Below are positions 13,101 through 24,910 of a DNA stretch of 64,000 nucleotides, in pieces. The notes under the pieces were generated by a model, which saw nothing but the letters and a program-made list of their open reading frames with translations, did no database searches and was not told the origin of the DNA. The stretch is from Heterobilharzia americana (Eukaryota; Platyhelminthes; Trematoda; Strigeidida; Schistosomatidae). Location: positions 43,073,920-43,137,919 of the forward strand of contig OX104128.1 in assembly GCA_944470555.2 (NCBI GenBank), given 5' to 3'. The translations under genes were made by a program, and so were the position numbers. Each line of letters begins with the position of its first letter. The first letter of the stretch is position 1.

Positions 13101-15984
13101 ATAATGTGGAATGACATTGGGAGAACAAAAGGACCTAATTAAAAATGCAATGTTCGATTATACGTATTTTTTTCCGCTGACAAATTTTTTTGGCTGTCTT
13201 TAAGTTGACAGTTGTGCTATTTTTACTGTATCTCTCTTGCATTGGCACTGTAATGAACAATATGCACATATATTCGCATCCGTTTCGCATCAACACTTAT
13301 CTACATTATAAGATCAACTAACCACAGATATAAATATGCATCTAAGATAATGGAGAGGGAATTCTGTCTTGTAAACGATCTCTTTTCACAAGAATACTCT
13401 GGAGTTTCGCTGAACTCCCTTTACGATTTAAATTTCGGGCTGATTTCTTTTAACTTATCTTACATCACTTACTTATGTTGAACATTTAGCTATCCCTTCC
13501 GAAATAAGTGATGGACGTGATTAACATATACTACTTCATCTTGTACTTTTGTGACTTCTGTTTAACCTACATTTTATCTGCTTTAACTGTGACCAACAAC
13601 CCAAACACTTAGATTTAATAGGTGAAATGAATGGTTGAGGTGGGGCGCTTACTTCCAAATTGTCTAGTTTCACGTTATTAGCCACTACATATCCAAGTCC
13701 AGAAATTTCCTCCTAGGCAAGTCAAACTACACCTGAATTACATCAGGGATTTACAGTGGTACCATCACTTGCTGCAAACACAGTGGATGAAGGACACCAC
13801 TACAGAAATAATAAAGCCGTAAGCAATGATTTCATCAAAAAAGAGTAACACTTGATAATCTGCGATGAAGCCTTTAAACGTTATAAGCCTCTTAGATTGA
13901 TGAGTCGATCTCTATTGTTTATAAAAGAGAAAGAAGCAAAATACCTTTGGTGCCAGTTTGGTATTCTCAAAGGCTTGATAATTTATTGAGGAGAAGGGAT
14001 ACTGCCAAACCTGATGAAGAAAGGTCCACAACAAAATAAGGTTCAGGGAATACTGAATCCTCATCATCATCATTTCAGAATAACCTCTGCTTCCAAATCA
14101 GAGTATGCAAGTATAATTATTCTATTCTGTCACAAAATGCCCAGTATGGATTTCAAAACCAGTCAGAAAAGTGATGGTGATTGTTACATACAACTGCAAA
14201 TTTGTGAATTCTGTGGAAAAAAGTATGACATAATCATGGCCTGCCATATTTCTTCTCACAGCGTATTTATTTCTCTCGCAAAAACTTGTAACTTTTATAT
14301 GCAATAAAGTAGGCTCTTATCATCTAGTTGTTTATCCATCTGAGATAAAAATTTGGAACTTTATTTTGGAAAAATAAAAAATATTAAGTTTGATAGAATT
14401 TTTAACTTCCTCTAGAGATAATGATTAAAATGTAACAAAACCAGAGCATACAAGCTCAAATCATAATCTTTGACCTTATATTTTTCTTCTTTTCAACTTG
14501 CAGCTTACATCTAGTGATGAGATATAATTGCAAAAGTGTAAAGTAACAATAAAAACGCTTGATGAAGGTTGTTCTTAAATAGTTTAGACATTTAACTAAA
14601 TCAAATCTCATAGAAAAAATTTTGCAGCTTTTGAAAAGGGGAAACGTTAATACAATGATTGTCTAAAGTGAAGAAATAGATTTAAATGCTTATCAACCTT
14701 TTGATCTGGTAATGTATATTGAATCGAAATCAAAATATTTTGACTTGGCTGTGGAGGACAAATGATGGATGAATTCGTAGGCCGATTGAGCAGCTGATCA
14801 CTTGTAGCTGATTTCTCATTACTGGCATACAAGGTATTTTGAGCATCTCAGTTTTTGTAAGAATTTATTGCATACGTAGAATAGATTACGTGGGTAGAGA
14901 TCAGACGTCCTTTCAGAAAACAAAGCTGATGGAATAGGCTATCGAATGTCTTCTGCTGGCACATAAATGAAAACGAGATATAGTGCTTAACAGAATCAAA
15001 GATCTTCAAAGTATAAATGAAATCCAAAGTCGCTACTTCAGGCCCACTGTTCAAAAACAACTCAAAACTCAGTGGTGAGTGATTACGCTTTATCTTCACT
15101 CAAGTATGTTGTAATTCGTCAAAAATCCAAAAAAGGGTTTTGCTGTGGTTTGTGCTGACTTTCTGTACCCGATGGACTTGCTCAAAGAAACTGAGCAGGT
15201 GGTCATGCAGAAATGTCCATAAGCATTTACCGGCCTGCTATCACGACCAGAAGGCAAACCAGCTCTGTTCTTGGATGTATACTTGTATCTGCAAATTCAG
15301 TGCTGTCTGTGGATTTATTCAGCGTTATCAGTAAAATGAGGTCTAGCTATCTTCCGGAATTACATCTTCAACTCCTTTTTGAAGCAAAATCTTTAGCTAT
15401 CAATCACCGGAACCTCATTTTTTATATATAAGCATCTCATATTCAGTCGCTTATGTTGGCACAGTTATTTTCCAACTTATTTTTCCCCACTTTCTTCGCG
15501 ACACGCGTATTTTTCGATAAATTCTTTTTAAGTCTTAGTTTTGACAAAGCGATTCATCAAATATTGTTAACTGTAGAGATTTCGCAATCGTTTGAAATAA
15601 AACCTGAGTTACAGGAAAACTGGAGCCAGCAGCCGTCGGATTATTAGCTGATTGCGCAAGCAACTTTGCTTTCAAAATCAGCCAGTGGCCACCACTAAGT
15701 TTCTGTCCAACCGCTACAGGTTTCATTTGACTGCTGTTTGAATGCTTGTTACAGTTTATAATCAACCTACTGATAGTTCTTAATCAGTCAATACTTTGAC
15801 TAATGTTACACTTGAGTTTCTTTCGGGAAACATTAACATCAGTCAGATCAATTGTGATACAATAAGAATCAGTGGTAGTGAAATTGTTACAGCTAAATGA
15901 AACGGGTTGAAATAGAATAAGATATAGATAAGGAAAAGCAGGATGTTAGAATCATGTGATCGGAATGGTTACCTAGGTTCAGAT
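7191..15984. other. Long AT-rich stretch with no gene that can be supported
   Basis: Open frames are short (at most 97 codons) and lack recognisable domains. Those at 8860-9147, 10189-10440, 14014-14307, 14848-15099 and 15140-15431 were read individually. None gave a family match or convincing splice-bounded exon structure. The only exception is a weak tRNA-like promoter at about 11168. Undetected small exons or old repeats cannot be excluded. Confidence 0.45.
11168..11255 (+). repeat. Degenerate tRNA-like Pol III promoter (possible SINE relic)
   Basis: TTAGCTCAGTGGTA at about 11175 is a near-perfect A box. About 55 bases later, ATGATTCAAACTA is a worn B box (consensus GGTTCGANTCC). I could not fold a cloverleaf with paired acceptor and anticodon stems, so a functional tRNA gene is unlikely. 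A tRNA-derived SINE head or pseudogene is the best reading. Confidence 0.35.
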
Positions 15985-16740
15985 TAGTGAAACGGATCGC
16001 GCAAACTATTTCTGCATACAAGGTTCCGGCTTAAGATTGTTTATCACCAGGGCCTCTACGATGCTAAGTAGCTTTCGATAAGTTTGATTCAACCCTGTAA
16101 ATAATATCAAATAGTGATTCGGAAGCTGGATTGTTGTAGTCAGCTACATGTTGGAGAATTGACAAAATTATACGTCTGAGTGCTCACTGAACATCCAATG
16201 TACCTGATTTCCCGTAAGCAAGTAAACGTGTAAAGGGGCATCTAGTTGGGTAATCGAGGTAAAATTTCTTTAGTATTAAAATAATCCAAAAGGCTGCTGA
16301 AATAGGTAACTCTTAGAGAGGTGACGTAGAATGCTTTTTTATTTATCATGTTAGACGGTTCTTAAGTATTTTGTCTGCAATATAACTTATAAATTCTAAA
16401 TTAATGCAGACCTTCTTCCTTAGCCTGGTTTTCATGTCTAAATATCTTTTGACTTGTCTAGCATTATACTCCATGAGACGTGGTTGGGACCTGTTTTCCA
16501 CGAAGTTTCGTTTCAGTAACTTTAGCTCATCCTCAACACTATCTACTGTACAAATTATTTGGAAACATGGTGGGAGGGAACGAACCATATTTCTTCTCTG
16601 TTCTATAGGAACAGAGCTATGGCAATATGCCAGATGCCCGCTTCACGTTGATTTGATTTAGATTGATCTATTCAGAGATCCATCAGGTTTCTCCGTAATT
16701 GGAACGCTAAGAAATGAGATTTGGGAATCCTTTTCTTCTT
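15985..16740 (-). pseudogene. Penelope-like element, RT thumb to C-terminus, copy PLE2
   Basis: The minus strand, starting near 16735, gives ISFLSVPITEKPDGSLNRSI, like the FLDVxIxRxxDGSLxRSVYRKxT block after the PLE catalytic core. Next comes an open stretch (16588-16346) with VDSVEDELKLLKRNFVEN and a Lys/Arg-rich linker. In shifted frames follow NKAFYVTSLRVTYF, PLYTFTCLREIRYIGCS (the GIY-YIG core with Cys and YIG kept) and VEALVINNLKPEPCMQK, the C-terminal signature. Numerous stops lie between blocks. This is the most extended PLE copy here, about 0.75 kb of an element usually near 2.5-3 kb. The palm motifs are not present. Confidence 0.72.
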
Positions 16741-17036
16741 CTTGAGAAACTATTTCTTCGAAAATGTTTAATTAAGGCCTCCATCAATGTGCACAACCAT
16801 AGGGCGACATTGTGGTTGAACGAAATGTCCCTCAATAGGACAGGTAAAAAAGTGTAACTAGCATGTGTATTTTCGCCTATTCACATAAATTTGAGACATG
16901 CGACCCTGTTGGTTTCATGCATTTAAAAAACCTATGGTAGATATGATTTCACTTTACAAAATGTTTCAGAAGTTGCATTATTTGAATTTCAATAAAAGAA
17001 TTTTCGATTTTAATAGTACTTATACTACTATAAATA
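16741..17036. other. Spacer between PLE2 and RTE copy B1
   Basis: AT-rich sequence; part of it (16741-16900) may be older PLE2 sequence too worn to recognise. No independent feature is visible. Confidence 0.4.
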
Positions 17037-20000
17037 TTCTTCTCCGCAGTCTTATGAACCTCGCTACACCACTCCATAGAAGCTTTCATTTCTTCCTCAC
17101 ATCATCTAATTCATGTCACCGTCACCTCGGACGCACAACTCGTCGTTTCCCATAAGGATTCCACTCAACGGCCTGACCAGACACGTGATGTCCCCAATCG
17201 GTCTTCTCAGTGTATGCTCAATCCACCTAGACTTTCTCCTTCTGCATATTTGTTGGGCGATGGGTTCTTGCTTCGTCGGTTGATTGCCAGCCAGTCAGCC
17301 AGTTCCCTGTTGCTTATTCTCTCTGGCCATCTATCTGATCTTCAGTATCGAGTGGGCGAGCGTAGGCGGCAGTTGTTGATGTATGATGTCTGTAGTTTGT
17401 TGGAAGTGCTTTTCGTGACGCGCCAAGTTTCTGAACCATCACAGAGAATCACTGACTTGACTGACTTAGTGCTGAGAATCCGCATCTTGTTCACGCTTTA
17501 TGCTGAGTGGAGTGCAGTGGATCTCCACACTGGTTTCAGATTAGTGAAAGCCTGTCTTGCTGTCTTTCCGATACTAATCTTGACATCCTCGTCTGTGCCG
17601 CCACCTGTAGTTGAAACGATGCTGCCTTCCCAGGTAGGTGAAAGAGACTACTTCCTTTAGATTTCTCCCGTTGATTGTGGTTGGTGCTTGTTGTTGGTGT
17701 TGGTGTTCGTGTTGGTGGTGTTGCTTAAATATCTTCATCACCTCCACCTTCTCTACGTGCACCTGGAATAAGTTCCTTCTTCGCTGCCGCTACTGCCAAC
17801 GTGTTGGATTCTGCGTGAAGAACTTAAATTTTGTGTGACATTAAACACAAGTGATCGGCGAAATCGAAATCTTTTAGGGTCTTTTCATCGGTTCAGCTAG
17901 CGTATGCCCATCTTCTCACTCCCCATGGTTTGTTGCATGATCCAGTCCACCAATATCAGGGAGATGATTGGTGATAGCAGGCTGTAGCCTTGTCTTACTC
18001 CTGTTTTCACTTCACAGGCATCACTGACCTTTCAATTGTGGATCAGTTGGCATGTGGCATCTTCATATAGTTTGTTGAATGAGGTTGATAGAGATTTGTT
18101 GCACTCCATAGTGTTGAAGCAACTGCTAAATTACTTCTCAGTCGACTCTGTCGAAGCTTTTTTCTGAATCAATGAAGCTGGGGCAAAGGAACGATTGCCA
18201 TTTTATTTTCCGTTCTATGATGATGCGAAGCGTAGCGTTGAAATTTGGTCGGCAAATGATTTGTAATTCGTGAAGGCAGCCAGCCAGCCTGTTCCGGTGA
18301 TAATTTTGAATTCAGAGCACTTTTTATTCTTTCCAGGATGATGCGGCACAATATTTTGCTTGAGTTGGACAGCAGTATGATTCCGTGTCAGTTCTTGCAA
18401 AACTTAGGTCACCCTTCTTCCGGAGTTTGACAAGGTAACCCTACTTCCAATCGCCAAGTACCTCTCCTCACTTCCAGACCCTCTGCAGTAGTGGTGTGAG
18501 CATGTCCGCTGTCGTCCCTGAGTCTGCTCTCAGTGTTTCTGGCGTCGTCACATCTGGTCCTAATGCTTTCCAGCATTTCAGTAGCCTTATGGCATTCAGG
18601 ACTTCTTTCTACTTTCTACTTGCGTTCACTTGTATCTCTGTGACTGGGCTTCAGGTGGTATTTCTGGATGAATTGCAGATGGCGGTCGATTCAATAGCTC
18701 TTCCAAATGGTCAGCCTATCATCTCCTTTGTTCCTCTTCATTGGTAATTACATTTCCTTCAGCTTCCTTTATTCGATTCCTCTGTGTAGATCTCTCCTAT
18801 CCCATATAGCAACCTGCTTATTTGATACAATGTTGTCAGGTCTCTGTCTATCCTACCAGCTGCATGCTCTGCTTCACTTGCCAATGTGTCGCAGAAGTGT
18901 CTTCTGTCTTTCAGCGCACTCTTCTTCACTTCTTTGTCCAGTGTAGTGTTTTATACATTGTACTCACTTCTTCCTTTCGTTGTTCATCCTTGCACTCGTT
19001 CATATTCTGCTTCACCATCCTCTTCTCCCTCCTCTGTCAGCTTCCATGTGTCCGTCCAGATCCATTCCATTCTTTGTCTTGCCTCTTCTTCTTCCTTCCT
19101 AATACGCTCGGTTATGCAGGTCTCCTTCCACATGGCTTTCAAAGAGTTCCAGCCTCCTTTCACGTCCGATCCCTCACAGATGTTGATCAATGTCACCCAT
19201 TTTGCCTTGATGGCTGACTGACGTGAAGATGCACTTTGTAGTTTCGTCCTTCAGTTCAGTTTCAGTTCTGGGTGTGGTGTTGAACTTCAACTGTGGTCTA
19301 TCACCAGCTTCCTTGAAGGCTTTCAACTTCATTTGGAGGGTAGATTCCTTGCACTAGGTAGTGAGTGGTGTGAACCTATACCTGCTCCCCTTCTTCATCT
19401 CATCTGATCTTGTGTCCAGTAGGCTGACTGCATCTCCACTTTCTTCACATTCAGATGAAGTCCATCTCCACTTTTAGTGTGTCCTGGTGTCTGATGAAAT
19501 CTATGTGGCTGCCTTGTTAACATCCTTGTGTTTGTACACACTGTCTCCAATCACCAAATCATTGAATGCACAGAATTCTGCAAACAATTCTCCATTCTCA
19601 CACATCATTTCACCAACTGCTTCACGACCGATGATGGATGAGTTCTCTTCCTGTGTTGTCCGCTCCCAGTTCGGCATTCATGTCACCCCACCCAATAGAA
19701 TGGATTTTGATGTCGCCAACTGGGTAGGGTCTTGTCCAGTGTTGATTGCTGTTGTCCGTGAAACTTCTCCTTCTTCTCTTCATCTGCACATTTGTAGGTG
19801 TGTAGCATTTCACGATTGTAACTTTCCTTCCTTTCGAGTTGAATCGATCTTGCTGTCATGATCTCGATCGTGGAGAAGATTGGTTCCCACAGCATAAGAG
19901 TCTTCCATGCTCCTGAAGGGGACATCATGATAGCCAAACCAAAGCTGAGTATGCTTGTGATTGTCATCTGGATGACAGTATTGGAGCAGATTATTGGCTG

Positions 20001-20412
20001 TCAAGTTGACAGTTTGGAGGGTCCACTCCCATTCCATCAGCTTTCGCAGATTCCTGACACTTCAATGCTATATCCTCTCATCTCCTCTTCAATCTGGACA
20101 GCCTTGCTAGGTTCATACATGGTGTGGACATTGCATGTTGTCCCCACGTACACTTTCGCTTTCATCAAGGAAGAGAAGAGAGATCGGCCAATTGGCTTCC
20201 CTAAGGCAGGCTTTCACCAATCGGTGTCATTTCGTCCCTCCGATTCCAGCGAGGAATAATTTTGTTTTCATTGTTAGTATTTTCTCTGTGCTTAGGAGTT
20301 TGTTTGGCGGTTGGATTTGTTTTCTGGGGTAGGGTTGTTCGCTGTATGCCTAAGCTTCCCTGTTTCTGCTGGCTTAGGACCGGCTAGTAACTAGTGAACT
20401 AGCTAACCAGGC
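17037..20412 (-). mobile_element. RTE-clade (SR2-like) non-LTR retrotransposon, copy B1, 3'-truncated
   Basis: The element runs 5' to 3' from 20412 to 17037 on the minus strand and keeps the family 5' end (GCCTGGTTAGCTAG, then the ACTAGT-rich motif). It contains a broken EEP domain (about 20200-19480), a linker including GGWNSLKAMWKETC (about 19150) and an RT domain (18180-17540). RT motif A reads FIDSEKSFD with nearby stops, and FADD is changed to FADH at 17851-17862. The thumb region has a (GTTGGT)n-like tract at 17690-17730. The last 60-70 bases and the ATA tail of the family are missing; homology stops abruptly at 17037. It matches copy B2 almost base for base from 17039 to about 19114. 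Inactive. Confidence 0.88.
17538..18180 (-). pseudogene. Broken reverse transcriptase domain of RTE copy B1
   Basis: Palm motif A is recognisable as FIDSEKSFDRVD followed by a stop. The GVRQGCLLSP region appears as a shifted VRQGYSLLSP-like stretch. Motif C is FADH instead of FADD (codons complementary to 17851-17862), so the second metal-binding Asp is lost. Downstream, TTINGRNLKEVVSFTYLGRQ corresponds to the PITLDGETLEDVESFTYLGS thumb block of schistosome RTE elements. No continuous frame spans the domain. Confidence 0.8.
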
Positions 20413-20415
20413 AAA

Positions 20416-20800
20416 GAGTGAGAAGATGGGCATACGCTAGCTGAACCGATGAAAAGACCCTAAAAGATTTCGATTTCGCCGATCACTTGTGTTTAATGTC
20501 ACACAAAATTTAAGTTCTTCACGCAGAATCCAACACGTTGGCAGTAGCGGCAGCGAAGAAGGAACTTATTCCAGGTGCACGTAGAGAAGGTGGAGGTGAT
20601 GAAGATATTTAAGCAACACCACCAACACGAACACCAACACCAACAACAAGCACCAACCACAATCAACGGGAGAAATCTAAAGGAAGTAGTCTCTTTCACC
20701 TACCTGGGAAGGCAGCATCGTTTCAACTACAGGTGGCGGCACAGATGAGGATGTCAAGATTAGTATCGGAAAGACAGCAAGACAGGCTTTCGCTAATCTG
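20416..20800 (+). mobile_element. Inverted internal fragment of the same RTE element at the 5' end of B1
   Basis: These 385 bases are the reverse complement of 17538-17921 with only a few mismatches. They include the FADH codons (20475-20486), the (CAACAC)n tract and the ITFTYLG-type block. The fragment abuts the 5' end of B1 with no unique DNA between, so B1 starts head-to-head with a piece of its own RT region. The left junction shares a GAG-like microhomology. The fragment ends at 20800 inside the family, with no 3' tail. Confidence 0.88.
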
Positions 20801-20989
20801 TAACCAACTGATACATCTCCACAAACCTTCAGATTGTGTTAATATACTTGCTTTATTCTGGTCCACAACTTTATTTGCATGGCTGAATTCTTAGCACAGG
20901 GTGTTTGAGTAGTTTATTTGTTGTACAACATTTTTCATATGCATTAACAATAGTGCTGGTTAAAAGTCGTTTACAAAAGATAATAAGGT

Positions 20990-21935
20990 CGTTGAGATGC
21001 TTAATGACTTCAGCGTCATGATAATTGTTCCTTATTACATAGCTGATTCATAGGACTGTTTCTTACATGCTGTTCTTCACACAGTGAACAAGCTATATAA
21101 GGTTAGGTTAATTTAATGCATGTAGTTGTGTGCTCATAAAACTTAATGTATTTACTTCTTGTCTTCCTCAAGGACAGGGATGAAGAGCAGCGCGGATGTA
21201 GAGGATGCTAGTCATTGGATAAAATATTTGTGGATAGCTGTCTGCAAGTGTTCATATGCCTATCTATAACCGCGTGTACCAGTACGATCAGTGGTTAACC
21301 TTCAGAATCCTACTCATTGAAGCATAGTCTTTTTACCGGAATACCGCAAAGAATAAGAGGAATAATGAGTAAATATAGGCAAAACATAGGAATCAACTTA
21401 AAAGTAGAGTCCGAGTTATGCCTGATAGTCTGGGTTTCTTCATGTGAAATGTCAAGTGAAGGACATTACTGGAAATCACTCAACTATGAAGGTATCAAGA
21501 AAGATAAGGAGAGAAGTACAAGCCAAGATGGATCACGCTTGATACATTCTCAGCTACAAAGCCACCAACAGAAGACGAGCAATGCAACTGAAGCAGTTCA
21601 CATAGGTCTTGTTCAAGTCTGAAGTTGAAATGAACCATCTAACATTTGGAGAGACTGAGTGTGAGACCAATCAAACAGACCACTAGTTAATTCTGGTTAC
21701 AAATTTATTAAATTGAGAACAGTCTGAAGAGACCATGACCGGCACAGAAGCTATTAGGTCATCCGCATACTTAACAAAATTAGTTTTAGCTGAAGTACGT
21801 GGGTCATAGAAAAAGAAAGAGAAAAGAAAAGGGGGAAGAACACCATCTTGAAATGACTATTTTTAGTTTGATGTTTCTTTGTTATCAATTTGCTTAGAGG
21901 TCAGACTTTCCACTTCAAATGTTGGTTATAACTAG
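20990..21935 (-). pseudogene. CR1-clade (SR1-like) non-LTR retrotransposon remnant
   Basis: Minus-strand reading from about 21900 gives FQDGVLPPFLFSFFF (the PQGGVLSPFLF block of CR1-type RT), then NFVKYADDLIASVPV with the catalytic YADD intact (codons complementary to 21758-21769). Next come LTLSLSKCxMVHFNF and VSSVIHLGLYFSPYL (the SVKHLGIYFS block). After further frame breaks appear HPLHPRCSSSLSLRKTRSKY and a C-terminal stretch resembling the HPLxxxL ... TRSKF ending of SR1. Stops and frameshifts occur in every block. This family is distinct from the RTE copies. Borders are approximate; no 5' endonuclease or 3' tail was identified. Confidence 0.68.
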
Positions 21936-22689
21936 CGAACAAAAATAAACCAAAAACATGCATGATTTTAGATTAGCATAAATCTAAACCAAGGACAACT
22001 AAGTTAATTTAACGGTCACATCAGAAGAACAAGAAAAAACAAATGAACATCTGCGAGTCATGTTATACACTTTTCGTTGTTGCGTAGATATCAATTCTGA
22101 CAAGCTCAGTATCGAATAAATTCGTTCGAACTATGGCAAAAGTATCTGACAACAGGTTATACTACCCAGTAATCCACAGAGACAGTTGTTTACGTAACCT
22201 TATTGAGGGGTTGATGAAATGATGATTTCAACTTCAAAATATAATCTAGTTAAACTGTTAGTATGCTAATCAATTTTTTCATAAAAACTGGATTTATATC
22301 CGTTGTTATCATTATTGATACGGCAAAAGAGCTCGAAAGATGAACGAATTTAACTGTCACATAGATGCATATTTACGCTACTTATGTGCAAATCAGACTG
22401 TCTTAGTGCATCTCTAATTATTTATAATTATGTATACGATGTCAACGTGATGCCAGAAATAAAACACAAAAAAACTAAGTGATGCAACAACATTACATGT
22501 CCTAGCTCATTTCATCAATAATTTATTCAGAACTGTAAAAGTATGTAGAATACTGAATTCAGTGCTCTTTTTGAAAGAAAGCTTTTCATCTCACCTTCAT
22601 TCTTCTTCATACATTTGGTTCACTTAATACACTTGAACTAAGCGAAAATAAAAAACATTTTTTTAAATAAAATGGAAAGATATTATTTC
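21936..22689. other. AT-rich DNA, nothing recognised
   Basis: No open frame of note and no repeat shared with the rest of the window. Confidence 0.5.
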
Positions 22690-22777
22690 AAGTTGTTATT
22701 CATCGAAGACTGACATCAGTTGGAGGAACAAAGGAAACCTGGGAGCACTGGACAGCTGTTTCGTCCTAGTATGGGAA
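22690..22777 (-). mobile_element. 5'-truncated hammerhead-type SINE fragment
   Basis: On the minus strand this reads CCCATACTAGGACGAAACAG, then CTGTCCAGTGCTCCCAGG and a tail ending CAGTCTTCGATGAATAAC. The same 3' module occurs at 52505-52592. The first part is the 3' half of a hammerhead-like core, with stem II end and the conserved GAAA. The 5' half (CTGANGA) and the tRNA-like head are missing: homology breaks inside TCCCATAC at 22777. Confidence 0.65.
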
Positions 22778-23990
22778 GATATTATCTCATTGGCTGCAGA
22801 TACCCTAGAATAACAAAAGTTATCATTATCAACAGATAAATATTTGAAACACTGACTTTTTCAGGGCAGGTTCAAAGTCTACTGTACACCAAGATATCAA
22901 GAAAGTGGTGAGACTAGGTAACAACAGAACTATCAGTATGAGAGCTTATACAGATATATTACGCAACAAAAAGGTGTTAAAGACAGATAATAAGTAAGAA
23001 GTTATGAAAAAGCTGTGTACTGGATAGTTAAGAACGAACATAGATTAGTGAGTGAAAAGCACAGTTGGACAACGGTTACCAGTGTACTGAGGGGTTGTTC
23101 ACATTATCTTTGCATAAACAGAAGTTGAATCATAATCCTCGAATCACCATTTTTTGTGGAAGCAAAAGTCGACTGGCTGTTCTCTGCATACTGAGAGCTT
23201 TCAGGATGTGACTAAATTCAAATGAATATCCTACATGCATTAGCTGCTGAACGCTCAGAATCATGGAAATTTTATTTTGAGGCGTAAACCTTCAGAGCTA
23301 TATTCTCACCTCTTCAAACATAAAAGCGCTTTGGCATGACATGAAGCGAGAAATTAGATCGACTAAGTGAGCAGATTGTGCCGTGAAGTAGGACTAGGTT
23401 AGCTGCAGCAACAGTCGTTTTCAGTGCTCTTTTGATTCTTTATTCAATACCTAATTTCTTCGTGGCAGTTTCAGATTGGGATTTTGCTTTACTAAGTTTT
23501 CCATTCCTAAAAAATGAAAACAAGTGACTCACTAAAGAGGTGTTTTTTCGAAGATTTCATTCATTAGGCTCAGTATTCGCACTTGTATGCGATTTTTTTA
23601 TGAGGACGTGGGATTTGTTTTGTGTGAGGGCATTTAGTCAAGTATGGCAGCAAGCAAGGTAATACGAGTGACTTTAAAAGCCCCCTAGCAGCTACTGATA
23701 AAACCGATTACGTTTCTTAATTTTATGAAAAGCTACCTTTCTGGTTGGAATACTTAATCCCGATTGATTAGTTCAGCAGTTGTTGCAATGACCGTCGAAA
23801 TCACTTGGTAATACGTGTAAAAATCAAAGTAGTAGTTTCATCCTAAAATAATCACAATGTTTATGGATGCTGAGCATAAATTAAAGATATATTGGAAAAC
23901 AAAGCTTAATTGTCATTACCTAAAAATGTTGAGGTATTTAGATTGGTAAGTACTGCTCAAAATGCCAAAGACATTTAGTAAAGATTACTA
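22778..23990. other. AT-rich DNA, nothing recognised
   Basis: No supported coding region, RNA gene or repeat was seen between the truncated SINE and the foldback element. Confidence 0.45.
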
Positions 23991-24209
23991 ATTACCATTT
24001 ATTGTTACACTTGTAATTAATTATCTATTGTTTTATTGGGTCGAATTATTCAACCTCTATCAGCATATGGTCTCCTATGCGAACGCCTCGATATTGCCTG
24101 AATGTTAATTATGGTAATTTGCTTGGTTGTGGCGAGCAGAGGAATTCAGGACGAACAATTCGATCCAATAAAACAACGGAGAATTACAAGTATATCAATA
24201 AATGGTAAT
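23991..24209. mobile_element. Foldback or MITE-like element with about 58-bp inverted ends
   Basis: The left arm, 23991-24051, starts ATTACCATTTATTG. The right arm, 24152-24209, ends CAATAAATGGTAAT. They pair as imperfect terminal inverted repeats over about 58 bp, roughly 80 percent by eye, sharing ACTTGTAATT and TTGTTTTATTGG-TCGAATT. The interior is about 100 bp. Its right part (24122-24152: GGTTGTGGCGAGCAG ... GGAATTCAGGACG) resembles the antisense 3' end of the Sm-alpha-like SINE found at 24911. Flanks show a possible ACTA repeat, offset by one base, so no target-site duplication is claimed. There is no transposase. Confidence 0.6.
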
Positions 24210-24221
24210 AACTAATACCCG

Positions 24222-24389
24222 TTGCGCAAAAGGTGGCGTAGTGGGAAACGCGTTGGTGTTTGAAGCGGTGGGTACGATGTTCTAGTCCCGGTGAGAACAG
24301 TATCATTCACTGGGGTGCAGGTAAGTCCAGCTGACAAGTCCCGAATAAGAAGAAAAGCGTATCCTGGGTTCTTCTGCTAGCGACAACTA
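24222..24389 (+). mobile_element. Sm-alpha-like tRNA-derived SINE with degraded hammerhead
   Basis: A tRNA-like head has an A box (GGTGGCGTAGTGGGAAA, 24232-24248) and a B box (GTTCTAGTCCC, 24279-24289). It is followed by AGCTGACAAGTCCCGAATAA and GAAGAAAAGCG, then TATCCTGGGTTCTTCTGCTA. In the known schistosome SINE the middle part is a hammerhead ribozyme (CTGATGA, a GUCC stem II, GAAA). Here CTGATGA is CTGACAA and stem II is mispaired, so self-cleavage is unlikely. It begins only 12 bp after the foldback element. Confidence 0.72.
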
Positions 24390-24910
24390 ACCGAAAGGTG
24401 ATTAAGCTCTAATAACATGACGTAGTATTTAATGAATAAGTTGTTATCAGGATGAGATTAGAAACAAGGAATCACAACCGGTATCTGGCATTTTGCCATA
24501 TGAGCTTAATGTAACGTAAATGACATTGGCGATCATTATTCCGTTCAGATGAAGTGTGAAATGAGTAATTTTGGGTTAATTTTATTTAATTTCTTCATTT
24601 TTTGAAATATTTTTAGTCTAGGGTGCCACAATAACCGTACGTGGCAACATGCCGGATAGCGACGGTACAAAGAAAGGTCGATAGTTTGTAAGAAATGGGT
24701 AGAATGAAAGAGTTAGAAGGGAAGATCTTCGAAACTCTAACGACTAAGACCATGAAAAGAAAAAGGTTTGAATAAATTTATTTTGTGTGTGAAACTGGCT
24801 TTCCTATTTCGGTTTCTATGGTTTCGACGATAAATAGGAGGCAAATATGCTCTGAATTTGGTGAGTTTCTTTTCATTTTACAACCAACTTTGAAGTATGA
24901 TAATCTGATT

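Noticed and set aside
14014..14307. Plus-strand frame with CEFCGKKYDIIMACHISSH, resembling a C2H2 zinc finger
   Set aside because: Spacing between the Cys and His pairs is ten residues, not the usual twelve, the hydrophobic positions are off, and there is only one unit.
14848..15099. Minus-strand frame with LDFIYTLKIFDSVKH, resembling RT motif A
   Set aside because: The distance between the two Asp residues is too long and no other RT block is nearby.
18822..19221. Plus-strand open frames of 111-133 codons repeated at 4.0, 18.8, 19.9 and 27.9 kb, and on the minus strand at 33 kb
   Set aside because: They recur only because they are antisense to RTE copies; they contain low-complexity Ser/Phe/Leu text and no domain.
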